Source of the DNA: an uncultured Atopobiaceae bacterium
GTDB taxonomy: Bacteria; Actinomycetota; Coriobacteriia; Coriobacteriales; Atopobiaceae
Assembly: GCA_947626465.1 (NCBI GenBank)
Contig: CANQSI010000012.1
Location: 1-17,255 of the forward strand
Direction: 5' to 3'
DNA length: 17,255 nucleotides
Shown here: positions 8,051-17,255 of the stretch, in pieces
Layout: every line of letters starts with the position of its first letter
How positions within the stretch are numbered: the first letter of the stretch is position 1
The notes under the pieces: generated by a model
Seen by the model: only the letters and a program-made list of their open reading frames with translations
Database searches by the model: none
Told to the model about the DNA's origin: nothing
Program-made: the position numbers and the translations under genes

Positions 8051-10216
8051 CTAGTACACGACCACGGTGGTGCCGGTGGGGACGTTGTCGTAGATCCACT
8101 TCGCGTTCTCGATGGCGAGGCGCACGCAGCCGAGCGACTTCGGGCTTCCGAGCGTGCCGTCCTGCACGTTGAACGTGCCTTCCCAGTACTTGATCGAGTG
8201 GAAGAGATAGTCCTTGTAGAACTGCACCCAGTAGTAGCAGGTGTAGCCATGGCCGAAGGCGTAACCGCGGCTGCCCACGTGGAAGACGCCCTTCACCGTC
8301 GGCGTGGCGGCCGCGCCGGGCGCGCACGCCCAGTACGCGTTGTTTTGCCAGTTGCCCTGGCTTCCGCGGTAGACGCCCACGAAGCAGTTCGTCGTGTCCA
8401 CGGCGAGGAGGTAGCTCGTGGGGCTTGAGAGGCCGCTCACGCGCTCGTTCATCGCGCGCTGCTCAGGGGTGATGAGCTCCCAGCTGGCCACGGTGATGTC
8501 GAGCGAGTTCCGCACGGTGCCGTCCGCGTAGATGTGCACGTGCACGGTGCCGGCGTGGCGCAGGTTCACCGTGTCGATCGTGGCCGTCCACCAGCCATTT
8601 CCCTGGTTGGTGGCGGGGTACCACACGAGGTCGTCCTGCCCGCCGGCGTCAGACCACGCGGGCATCTGCACGTTGCCCACGTTGCCGGGGTTGTAGATGG
8701 AGACGCGGTAGGTGTAGGGGCCGCCCTCGCACTTCGCGTAATTCGCGAGGGAGAGCGCGGCGCTCGTCTGTGCCACGACGGCACGCACGCCGTTTCCGGC
8801 GGTCACGTAGCAGTGGCTCACGAAGTTGCCGTTGAAGTAGTGCTTCGCGACGTTCGCCTGGGCACGGTAGCTGCCGTTTCCTTCGCTCGCGGCGTCGTAC
8901 CACACGATGTCCTTCTGCCCGTTGTCGCGCGTCCACGTGGGCGCCTGCACGCTCGCCACGCCGGAGGGTGAGACGATCTCGTCCACGACCACGTCGAAGG
9001 TGCCGTGGGCGTTGTCGATGTTTTCCACGTGCGCTTCGCCGGTGGGGGCGGAGACGGAGAACGTGGCGGAGCCGACGGTCTCGGGCGCGGAGGCGGCGTC
9101 CGTGGCGCTCGTGGCGCTCGTGGCGTCGCCCTCAGCGGGGAGCGCGACGGCCTCCACCTGGTAGTTCCCCGCGTCGGCGAACGTCTGGCCGCATGCGACG
9201 GCGCTCCACGTGGCGTCGGCATTCACCGCCGCGCCGTACCACGCGATGCCCTCGTCCACCCAGCCGGCGGCGGAGAGGGCCTGGCGCTCGGAGTCGCTCG
9301 AGGTGAAGAGGTGCGTGTTGGCCGTTTCATAAGGGTTGAAGAGGCGATACACCGGCATGGCCTCGGCCTCGTCGGAGCGGAAGGCCTCGCCCTCCGGCGT
9401 CCACCCTTGAGCCCCGAGGTTGGCGTACTCGCTCGCGCACATCGTGTAGAAGTGCTCGGTGGTCCAGCGGTTGTAGAGGCGATAGACCGTGGTCTCGGGC
9501 TTGTGCGCTGCGGGCTGCCCGGGCGCTGAAGGCGAGGGCGCAGCGGGCGCGGGCTCGGTGGCGTCGGAGTCCGCCGGCTCCTCGGGCACGTCGCCTGCGC
9601 TCGGCTCGGCATCGTCGTTCGCCTCCGGCTCGGCCACGTCGCCAGGCTCAGCCGGCACGTCCGCATCCTCGCCTGCCGCCGGCACGTCCACATCCTCGCT
9701 CGGCACGTCCACGGCTGCTTCCTCGGGCTCGATCCACGCGACGCCCTCGTAGCGCCAGCCGCTCTTCGCGAGGCCGTCCGCCTCGGTCGTGCTCGAGGTG
9801 AAGAGGTGCGCGGCCGACCACGGGTTGTAGAGGCGGTGCACCGCGCCTGATACGTCGCAGCTATACGGCACGCCATAGCTTCCCGCGGGGTCGCCCGCGA
9901 TGAAGGCGGTCGCGTGCCAGCTGCCGTCCTCGCCGCGCACGGCTTCGTAGGAGATCGCATTCCCGGCGCCACGCGCCTCAGGCCACACGCGGAAGAGCAC
10001 GCGCGAGGCATCCTGCACGCCCTGCCCGGTGGCGCTGAGCTCGACGGACTTCTCGTTGCCCGAGAGGTTCGCCACCACCGTGGCGGTGCTCGTGGCGGGG
10101 GCTTGTTCCGGTGTGTCGTCCGGTGACGGCGCCGCGCCAGCCACCGCCGGCGCGCACGCGAGTGCACACGCCACGGCCGCCGCGCCAAGGCAGGAAAGGA
10201 TCGTCGCGCGCTTCAT
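8051..10216 (-). CDS. Secreted L,D-transpeptidase with GBS_Bsp-like and DUF5648 repeats
   Basis: 721 residues. The start at ATG 10216 has GAGGAGG just upstream and opens a signal peptide (MKRATILS to about AVAGA); an upstream in-frame extension lacks both. Order: a GBS_Bsp-like N-terminal repeat; three DUF5648 repeats of the RLYN...F(T/Y)...GW..EG type (about 126-162, 243-278, 288-326), the first two separated by a long acidic Pro/Glu/Asp linker; two more GBS_Bsp-like repeats (about 397-475 and 500-565); and a C-terminal YkuD domain (about 600-721). The YkuD motif SLGCVRL places the catalytic Cys at 697, with an upstream His in LFHS. The family forms 3-3 cross-links in peptidoglycan or attaches proteins to it. 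The repeats probably hold the enzyme in the wall. It is transcribed toward the GH5-like gene and away from glgB, with its own candidate promoter. Confidence 0.92.
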   Translation of the reverse strand: MKRATILSCLGAAAVACALACAPAVAGAAPSPDDTPEQAPATSTATVVANLSGNEKSVELSATGQGVQDASRVLFRVWPEARGAGNAISYEAVRGEDGSWHATAFIAGDPAGSYGVPYSCDVSGAVHRLYNPWSAAHLFTSSTTEADGLAKSGWRYEGVAWIEPEEAAVDVPSEDVDVPAAGEDADVPAEPGDVAEPEANDDAEPSAGDVPEEPADSDATEPAPAAPSPSAPGQPAAHKPETTVYRLYNRWTTEHFYTMCASEYANLGAQGWTPEGEAFRSDEAEAMPVYRLFNPYETANTHLFTSSDSERQALSAAGWVDEGIAWYGAAVNADATWSAVACGQTFADAGNYQVEAVALPAEGDATSATSATDAASAPETVGSATFSVSAPTGEAHVENIDNAHGTFDVVVDEIVSPSGVASVQAPTWTRDNGQKDIVWYDAASEGNGSYRAQANVAKHYFNGNFVSHCYVTAGNGVRAVVAQTSAALSLANYAKCEGGPYTYRVSIYNPGNVGNVQMPAWSDAGGQDDLVWYPATNQGNGWWTATIDTVNLRHAGTVHVHIYADGTVRNSLDITVASWELITPEQRAMNERVSGLSSPTSYLLAVDTTNCFVGVYRGSQGNWQNNAYWACAPGAAATPTVKGVFHVGSRGYAFGHGYTCYYWVQFYKDYLFHSIKYWEGTFNVQDGTLGSPKSLGCVRLAIENAKWIYDNVPTGTTVVVY

Positions 10217-10227
10217 GGCCCTCCTCG

Positions 10228-10279
10228 ATTCCCGCGGGAATGCCGCGGACGAATTCCGCAGGTAGGGGCAATCGTAGCA
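10228..10279 (-). promoter_or_regulatory. Candidate extended -10 promoter and palindrome before the L,D-transpeptidase
   Basis: Read on the minus strand, TGCTACGAT (plus 10279-10271) is a good extended -10 element with no clear -35. It would start a transcript about 45-50 nt before the ATG. Between it and the ribosome binding site lies a perfect 14-bp palindrome, ATTCCCGCGGGAAT (10228-10241). The palindrome could be an operator or an RNA hairpin, but about one such palindrome is expected by chance in a window of this size. Confidence 0.35.
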
Positions 10280-10300
10280 TGCACTCGTTCGCGACACGCC

Positions 10301-10361
10301 CCACCGCGAAGGCTTCCCGAAGACGTCCGCGGGGTGCGTCTTCGGGAAGCCTATGCGGTGG
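10301..10361. terminator. Large hairpin between glgB and the L,D-transpeptidase
   Basis: Arms 10301-10325 and 10337-10361 match over 23 of 25 bp around an 11-nt loop; the core AGGCTTCCCGAAGACG is perfect. It lies 34 bp after the glgB stop and upstream of the transpeptidase promoter, a natural place to end the glgB transcript. There is no T-tract on either strand, so it is not a textbook intrinsic terminator. It may work as an mRNA 3'-end stabiliser. Confidence 0.6.
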
Positions 10362-10394
10362 AGAGGGTTGGGAGGCGCGGCCTATGCGGCTGGT

Positions 10395-12365
<1,971 letters not shown>

Positions 12366-12750
12366 GGGATCGCCCTTTCGTAGGTCGTGGACTGAGCGCG
12401 GCCTGCGCCGCTCGCAGTTTCCCCACGGGCGCCACCCTTCAAACACTTGAGGTTTCCTGAAAACTCTCGGCTCGCGCTTTCCGATCGCGCTTGCCGGTCG
12501 CCGCTCGCGTGTTGCAAGGGCATGAGTTTCTGTGCTCGATTTCGCCCAAATCTGGCGTATGGGCAGGAGTTTCTGTCTTTTTCTGTCGCAAGCGCCAATC
12601 TTTCTGTGCTTTTGGCCCTCTGAAGCCCGAATCCGAGACAGAAACTCCGCCCCATGCGGCAGCAACAGGCACGAGGGCGGGAGTTTCTGTCCTCTCCGCG
12701 AGGAGTACTCTCGAGATGGAGTGCGCAAACGCGAGCGAAGGAGGTGCGCG
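12366..12750. promoter_or_regulatory. Divergent glgB / macro-domain intergenic region with GAGTTTCTGT repeats
   Basis: The 385-bp gap between two divergent starts holds a repeated motif. Consensus GGGCNNGAGTTTCTGT(C/G) occurs directly at 12518-12534, 12561-12577 and 12675-12691. An inverted copy, GACAGAAACTCCGCCC, is at 12637-12652. Partial TTTCTGT copies lie at 12580-12586 and 12601-12607. The inverted copy and the last direct copy can form a 16-bp stem with one bulged base and a 22-nt loop. The section is visibly richer in T than its surroundings. No confident promoter boxes were found. The motif may be an operator set or a mobile/REP-like intergenic repeat. Confidence 0.65.
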
Positions 12751-13290
12751 ATGGTGCGCGTGGGGGCTTCGACGATGGATGCGTGGCTGGGCGATATCAC
12801 GACGCTCGAGGTAGATGCCATCGTGAATGCGGCGAACTCGAGGCTTCTCGGCGGCGGGGGAGTGGATGGCGCCATCCACGCCGCGGCCGGGCCGAAGCTC
12901 CTCGAGGAGTGCCGCACGCTCGGCGGCTGCCCCACGGGCGAGGCGCGCATCACCTCGGGATACCGTCTGCCGGCCGCCCACGTGATCCACACCGTGGGCC
13001 CCATCTATCCTCGCGAGACGCCCGAGCGCGCGGCTGAGCTCCTCGCGAGCTGCTACACGCGCTCGCTCGACCTCGCCGCCGAGCATGGCCTCTCGAGCGT
13101 GGCTTTCTCCGCCATCTCCACCGGCGTCTATGGCTACCCGCTCGCCGAGGCCACGGCCGTCGCGGTGGAGGTGACGCGCGCCTGGCTCGCCGGGCACCCC
13201 GAGATCGCGATGCATGTGACCTTCTGCTGCTTTGATGAGCGGACGCTCGAAGCCTACGAAGCCGAGCTCGCCCACGTGGCCAACCATTAG
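12751..13290 (+). CDS. Macro-domain protein, probable O-acetyl-ADP-ribose deacetylase / ADP-ribose hydrolase
   Basis: 179 residues, the size of a single-domain bacterial MacroD/YmdB-type protein. ATG 12751 has an excellent AAGGAGGTG (12738-12746) at ideal spacing. The ADP-ribose-binding motifs are clear: VDAIVNAANS (Asn26 to Asn29), GGGGVDGAIH (Asp39, the usual catalytic position), GYRLPAAHVIHTVGP, and AFSAISTGVYGYP for the phosphate loop. Members remove ADP-ribose from proteins or hydrolyse O-acetyl-ADP-ribose; which reaction applies cannot be told from sequence. It is a cytoplasmic protein without a signal peptide. The DUF362 gene follows after 46 bp in the same direction, suggesting a shared transcript. 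The frame is open upstream to about 12532, but that extension crosses the repeat motif and lacks a binding site. Confidence 0.93.
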   Translation: MVRVGASTMDAWLGDITTLEVDAIVNAANSRLLGGGGVDGAIHAAAGPKLLEECRTLGGCPTGEARITSGYRLPAAHVIHTVGPIYPRETPERAAELLASCYTRSLDLAAEHGLSSVAFSAISTGVYGYPLAEATAVAVEVTRAWLAGHPEIAMHVTFCCFDERTLEAYEAELAHVANH

Positions 13291-13336
13291 AATCGATTTC
13301 GCACGATCTGTTAGACCCCCGAAACGGAGGATCCCC

Positions 13337-14245
13337 ATGGCAAAGCCCGTCGTCTACTTCATGAAGGAAATCACGCCCGAGAACGTCGTCAAGATCTTCC
13401 ACATGCTGGGCGCCGACCTTCCCGGCAAGGTGGCCGTGAAGGTGCACTCCGGCGAGCGCGGCAACCAGAACTACCTGCGCCCCGAGTTCATGAAGCCGAT
13501 GATCGACGAGGTGGGCGGCACGGTCGTGGAGTGCAACACCGCCTACGACGGCGCGCGCGACACCACCGAGAAGCACGAAGAGCTCATGGCCGAGCACGAG
13601 TGGTCGAAGTACTTCGACGTCGACATCATGGATTCCGAGGGGCCGGACCTCGTGCTCCCCATCGAGCACGGGCGCGTGCTCCACGAGAACTACGTGGGCA
13701 AGCACCTCGCGAACTACCCCTCCATGCTCGTGCTCTCGCACTTCAAGGGCCACCCGATGGGCGGCTTCGGCGGCGCGCTCAAGCAGCTCGCCATCGGCTG
13801 CGCGTCGAACCAGGGCAAGGTGAATATCCACACCGCGGGCGTGACGCTGAAGCAGGGCGAGTTCTGGGACAAGCTCGCGAGCCAGGAGGACTTCCTCTGC
13901 GGCATGGCTGAGGCGGCTGAGACGATCGTGAACCACTTCGGGAACCAGATCGCCTACGTGAGCATCGCGTGCAACCTCTCCGTGGACTGCGACTGCTGCG
14001 CCGTGGCGAAGGATCCCTGCATGGGCGACATCGGCATCTTCGCGAGCCTCGACCCCGTGGCCATCGACCAGGCCTGCATCGACGCGGTGAAGGCCTCCGA
14101 CGATCCCGGCGCCGCGACGCTGCTCGAGCGCATCGATTCGAAGATGGGCACGAAGACGATCGACTTCGCGGCCGAGCGCGGCTACGGCTCCAAGGACTAC
14201 GAGCTCGTCGTGGTGGAGCCGGACGCGGGCCACCCGCATCCATAG
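13337..14245 (+). CDS. DUF362 domain protein, probable iron-sulfur protein
   Basis: 302 residues, cytoplasmic, with no signal peptide or membrane helix. ATG 13337 has ACGGAGG (13324-13330) six bases upstream. It matches the DUF362 family: the N-terminal KVHSGERGNQNYLRPEFM segment, GHPMGGFGGALKQLAIG in the middle, and a cysteine cluster CNLSVDCDCC with a further Cys in DPCMGDIGIFASLDPVAIDQ. The closely spaced cysteines suggest an Fe-S cluster or metal site, as proposed for this family. The substrate is unknown, so no pathway is assigned. It follows the macro-domain gene by 46 bp and ends 16 bp from the convergent helicase gene. The gap sequence shows no convincing promoter or terminator. Confidence 0.92.
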   Translation: MAKPVVYFMKEITPENVVKIFHMLGADLPGKVAVKVHSGERGNQNYLRPEFMKPMIDEVGGTVVECNTAYDGARDTTEKHEELMAEHEWSKYFDVDIMDSEGPDLVLPIEHGRVLHENYVGKHLANYPSMLVLSHFKGHPMGGFGGALKQLAIGCASNQGKVNIHTAGVTLKQGEFWDKLASQEDFLCGMAEAAETIVNHFGNQIAYVSIACNLSVDCDCCAVAKDPCMGDIGIFASLDPVAIDQACIDAVKASDDPGAATLLERIDSKMGTKTIDFAAERGYGSKDYELVVVEPDAGHPHP

Positions 14246-14261
14246 CCGACGCTGCGCGGCG

Positions 14262-17255
14262 TCAATTGGCGATGAGCCAGTCCTCGTAGAGCTTCTGCGT
14301 TGCTTGGTGTGAGTTCCGCGGGTGCTTCGCCATAAGCGCGCGGAACTCCTCGCTCCTCTCGAAGTCCGACGTGTCGAAGCGGGCATCGACGATGCGGCGC
14401 CATACGGCGTCGATGAGCTTTGCGAGGTGTTCGGCGTCCTCGGGCTTGGTCCTGTGCACGTACACGTCGCTGAGCTCGCCCTCCGTGCGGTAGAGCGGCT
14501 CCACGTAGAGGTCGCGCGTCTCCCGTACGTGGTAGCCGGCGTAGTCCGGCGAGCTTTCCACGAGCAGGGTGTAGAAGTCGAGCTGGCGCGTGTAGCTCCG
14601 ATCGATGCGCGTGGCGGGCTGGCCGGTCTTGTAGTCGAGGATGCACACGGTCTTCGCCGCATCGTCTACGAGCAGCACGTCGCACTTGCCGAAGAGCGGC
14701 ACGCCGCTTTGCGTGAGGGCGTTCACGGGCACCTCGAAGCGCGCACCTGGGTGCAGGAGCTCGACGAGCTTCGGCACAAACGACGCGGCGATGCGCTTCA
14801 GGCGCCGCTCCATGAGGAGCACGTCGTTGGGCGGGTAGTCCATCCAGTGGATTTTCTCGAGGTAGCGCTCGAGGAGCGGCTCGAGCTTCGCCCCGGTGGG
14901 CAGCACGAGCGTGGCCGCGTCCTCGAGGAAGGCATGCACGAGCGTGCCGAACTCAAGCGAACTCGAGGGTTCCTCAGGCACTCTGAGCAGGCGCTTCAAC
15001 GGGAAAAGTGCGCTGTTCTTGCAGCCCTCCTTGTAGTTCACGAAGGCGTTGAGGTCGGTCGCGGAGAGGTGTTTCGGCGCGGCGCCGGCGTTCAGCACCT
15101 CCACGAGCTTCGGCGAGGTAATCGTGAGCTGGTCGCGCCAATCTATCTCGATGGCGTCCGCGAGTTCGTCGGGCCCCACGACCTCTTCCACTTCGGCGAC
15201 GCTTCCCTGGAGCTCGCTCACGACGAGCGGAGAGGCGCAGGTGAGCTCGAGGAAGCGCTTGGCGCGCGTGATGGCTACGAAAAGCAGGCGCGTCACGTCC
15301 TCGTCCGCGGGTTCGGTGCCGGTGAGGATGTTCTTCGGCAGGAGGTTCGAGTCCCGTCCGGCGCGATGCCACGTGTCATGGCCCGCGTCGATGAGATAGA
15401 CGAGGTCGAACTCGAGGCCCTTCGAGCCGTGGGCGGTCGTGAGCGTGACGGCGTCGGGGGCGCCGAGCGGCACCGAGGCGTCGATTTCCACCTTGAAGTT
15501 CTCGCAGCGCGTGAAGATGCGCACGAGCTCGGGCAGCCTGAGCGCGCGTTTCTCCCGCTCCGCCGCGCCAATCTCGTCGTTCGCGAGGTCAACGAGCGTG
15601 CGCATACCGCTTTGGAACTGCGCCTGTGCGAGCGGATCCGCCTCCGCATGCGCGCGGTAGTAGGCGATGAGCGGTCGCGCCATCTCGAAGAGAAGCGCAC
15701 GCACGGGCGCGCTCGGCGCCTTCGCCGCCCACTCCACGAGGTGCTTGTAGAGTGCGTGCAGCTTCGGTTGGGGGGATTCGGAGAGGCTCGCCAGCCAGCC
15801 CTTGTGAGACCTTCTCGCCGCCACGGCAAACTCCACACAGTCCTGGGAATCGAGCCCGAGCTCGGGCGACGCCACGATCTGGGGCAGCTCCGCCTCGCAT
15901 CGCGCAACGTCCCCCTCCGCGAGCGCGCTCACGCAGCGGATGAGCGCGAAGAGCGTCTGGAGCGATTCGATCTCCGTGAGTTGCGCCTTCACGCGATAGC
16001 TGAATGGCACGTCGTAGGCCACGAGGTAGGGGATGAGCGCGCGCAAGCTCGCGTGCCGGTTCGCGATGACGGCGATGGCCTCCTCTGGCTTTTGCTGGTT
16101 GAAGACGAAGCCCTCGTCGATGTGATCGCGGATGCTTCCCGCGACGGTGCTGTACTGGATGCTTTTGTCGTCGAAGATGTGCACGGCGAACGAATCCTGC
16201 TCGCTCGTGGTGCGTGCGGCGGTGATGGCCTTGTTCGCGCCGGCGACGAGGCGGTTCTCAATCTGCGCCGCCACGAGCTGCCCGAGTTCCACGATTGCGG
16301 GCGTGGAGCGGTAGTTCGTCTTCAGCACCACGCTCTTCGGCTGGTAGCGCTCGCGGAACTGCCGGATGCCCTCCACCGACGCGCCCTGGAAGCGCATGAT
16401 GGCCTGGTCGTCGTCGCCCACGGCCATGATGTTGGGCTCCTCGATGCCGCGGCAGAGGAGGTTCACGATGCGCATTTGCGAGCCGTTGGTGTCCTGGAAC
16501 TCGTCCACCTGGATGTAGCGGTAGCGTTCCTGCAGTTCATGCACGAATTCGGGGTGCTTCTCGAGCGCCCAGATGGCTTGGTTCACCATGTCCTGATAGT
16601 CATAGAGATCGCGCTCCATGAGCGCGCCGCGGTAGTCCGCGAAGACGCTTGCGAGCTCGAACGCGCGCGTCGAGGCCACCTCCTCCCTGAAGACGAGGGG
16701 GTCCGTCGCCTTCTTCTTGGACTGGAAAAGCTCCCGCTTGAGCTCCCGGAAGCCCGTCGTCTTGTTGCCGTCGATGAGTTCCTTCTCGCGCACGAGACGC
16801 TGGAGACGCAGCAAGAACGGCTCGTAGATGCCTGGTACGTCCACTTCAGGCTTCACGAGGCGCTCCGGCGCGAGCATGTCCAGTACGGCGACAGCCTGCT
16901 CGAAGCCGTGGATGAAGTCCTGCTTCTCGCTCATCTTCCTCGGCATGGGACCGTCGAGGTAGCGCGTGAACACCTCGGTGCCCCGCAGCCACTCGATGGC
17001 GTCGAGGTTTTGCCGCGCGATGCCACGGAGCTCCTCTGGCGGAAGGCCCATGCGCTTGAGGTTATCGATGGCGCTCATCACCTGCGTGAGGTTGGACTTC
17101 ACGCCCTTGAAGCGCGACGCAAAGAGCGGGTTTGACGGCGGGAGGAGCTCGAGGAGGTTATTCAGGATCTCATGGCGTTGGAGGTCCGTCGCGAGGGTGG
17201 CGAGCGCGTCCGTGGAAAAGTACTCCGGGTAGAGTTCGCGCAGGCGGTTCGCGAA
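14262..17255 (-). CDS. UvrD/AddA-like ATP-dependent helicase with PD-(D/E)XK nuclease domain (N-terminus outside window)
   Basis: The C-terminal 997 residues are visible; the frame is open to the right edge, so the Walker A region and start lie outside. A GTG at 17102 is internal, because matching protein sequence continues upstream of it without a stop. Superfamily 1A helicase motifs in order: DEFQDT (motif II, 16488-16505), GDDDQAIMRFQGAS (III), TNYRST (IV), TTAHGSKGLEFD (V) and LLFVAITRAKR (VI). A RecB-type nuclease follows: the His of FGTLVHAFLE, the Asp of GKCDVLLVDD and LDYKTG (14622-14642). Such proteins unwind and degrade broken DNA ends in recombination repair. The usual Tyr of motif III (AIY) is Met here. 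An AddB-like partner is not visible but would be expected to the right if this is AddA. Confidence 0.93.
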   Translation of the reverse strand, partial: FANRLRELYPEYFSTDALATLATDLQRHEILNNLLELLPPSNPLFASRFKGVKSNLTQVMSAIDNLKRMGLPPEELRGIARQNLDAIEWLRGTEVFTRYLDGPMPRKMSEKQDFIHGFEQAVAVLDMLAPERLVKPEVDVPGIYEPFLLRLQRLVREKELIDGNKTTGFRELKRELFQSKKKATDPLVFREEVASTRAFELASVFADYRGALMERDLYDYQDMVNQAIWALEKHPEFVHELQERYRYIQVDEFQDTNGSQMRIVNLLCRGIEEPNIMAVGDDDQAIMRFQGASVEGIRQFRERYQPKSVVLKTNYRSTPAIVELGQLVAAQIENRLVAGANKAITAARTTSEQDSFAVHIFDDKSIQYSTVAGSIRDHIDEGFVFNQQKPEEAIAVIANRHASLRALIPYLVAYDVPFSYRVKAQLTEIESLQTLFALIRCVSALAEGDVARCEAELPQIVASPELGLDSQDCVEFAVAARRSHKGWLASLSESPQPKLHALYKHLVEWAAKAPSAPVRALLFEMARPLIAYYRAHAEADPLAQAQFQSGMRTLVDLANDEIGAAEREKRALRLPELVRIFTRCENFKVEIDASVPLGAPDAVTLTTAHGSKGLEFDLVYLIDAGHDTWHRAGRDSNLLPKNILTGTEPADEDVTRLLFVAITRAKRFLELTCASPLVVSELQGSVAEVEEVVGPDELADAIEIDWRDQLTITSPKLVEVLNAGAAPKHLSATDLNAFVNYKEGCKNSALFPLKRLLRVPEEPSSSLEFGTLVHAFLEDAATLVLPTGAKLEPLLERYLEKIHWMDYPPNDVLLMERRLKRIAASFVPKLVELLHPGARFEVPVNALTQSGVPLFGKCDVLLVDDAAKTVCILDYKTGQPATRIDRSYTRQLDFYTLLVESSPDYAGYHVRETRDLYVEPLYRTEGELSDVYVHRTKPEDAEHLAKLIDAVWRRIVDARFDTSDFERSEEFRALMAKHPRNSHQATQKLYEDWLIAN

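Overview
The window is a GC-rich bacterial chromosome segment. The cell-surface repertoire suggests a Gram-positive actinobacterium of the class Coriobacteriia (Collinsella/Olsenella/Atopobium type): a sortase-anchored adhesin, an L,D-transpeptidase carrying DUF5648 and GBS_Bsp-like repeats, and strong AGGAGG-type ribosome binding sites. The taxonomic placement is inferred from these families and was not tested.

Layout, left to right. Positions 1-367 are a non-coding or undecided edge that ends in a leader with a terminator-like hairpin just before the ribosome binding site. Positions 368-6127 (+) encode a 1,919-residue secreted, wall-anchored adhesin. It has an acidic N-terminal region, a long unrecognised central region, alternating Cna-B-like and DUF11-like modules, a Pro/Thr/Asp stalk and a VPKTG sorting signal. 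A run of nine G within its first 100 codons looks like a phase-variation switch. Positions 6128-6550 are a gene-free repeat field that includes a 69-bp direct duplication. Next come a small one-helix membrane protein (6551-6751, -) and, divergent from it, a secreted GH5-like protein with an altered active site (6865-8040, +). Convergent with that is the L,D-transpeptidase (8051-10216, -). A large hairpin separates it from glgB, the glycogen branching enzyme (10395-12365, -). The 385-bp gap between glgB and the next gene contains a repeated GAGTTTCTGT motif. A macro-domain ADP-ribose hydrolase (12751-13290, +) and a DUF362 iron-sulfur-type protein (13337-14245, +) follow as a likely pair. The right edge is the C-terminal 997 residues of a UvrD/AddA-like helicase-nuclease (14262-17255, -), whose Walker A region lies outside the window.

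The left half therefore holds exported surface functions: adhesion, a carbohydrate-active protein and peptidoglycan cross-linking. The right half holds storage-polysaccharide, ADP-ribose and DNA-repair housekeeping genes. The most unusual signals are the G9 tract with nearby out-of-frame stops on both sides, the competing leader structures upstream of the adhesin, the degenerate GH5, and two families of intergenic repeats that the genes do not explain. I did not find a clearly new multi-gene defence or biosynthetic system.
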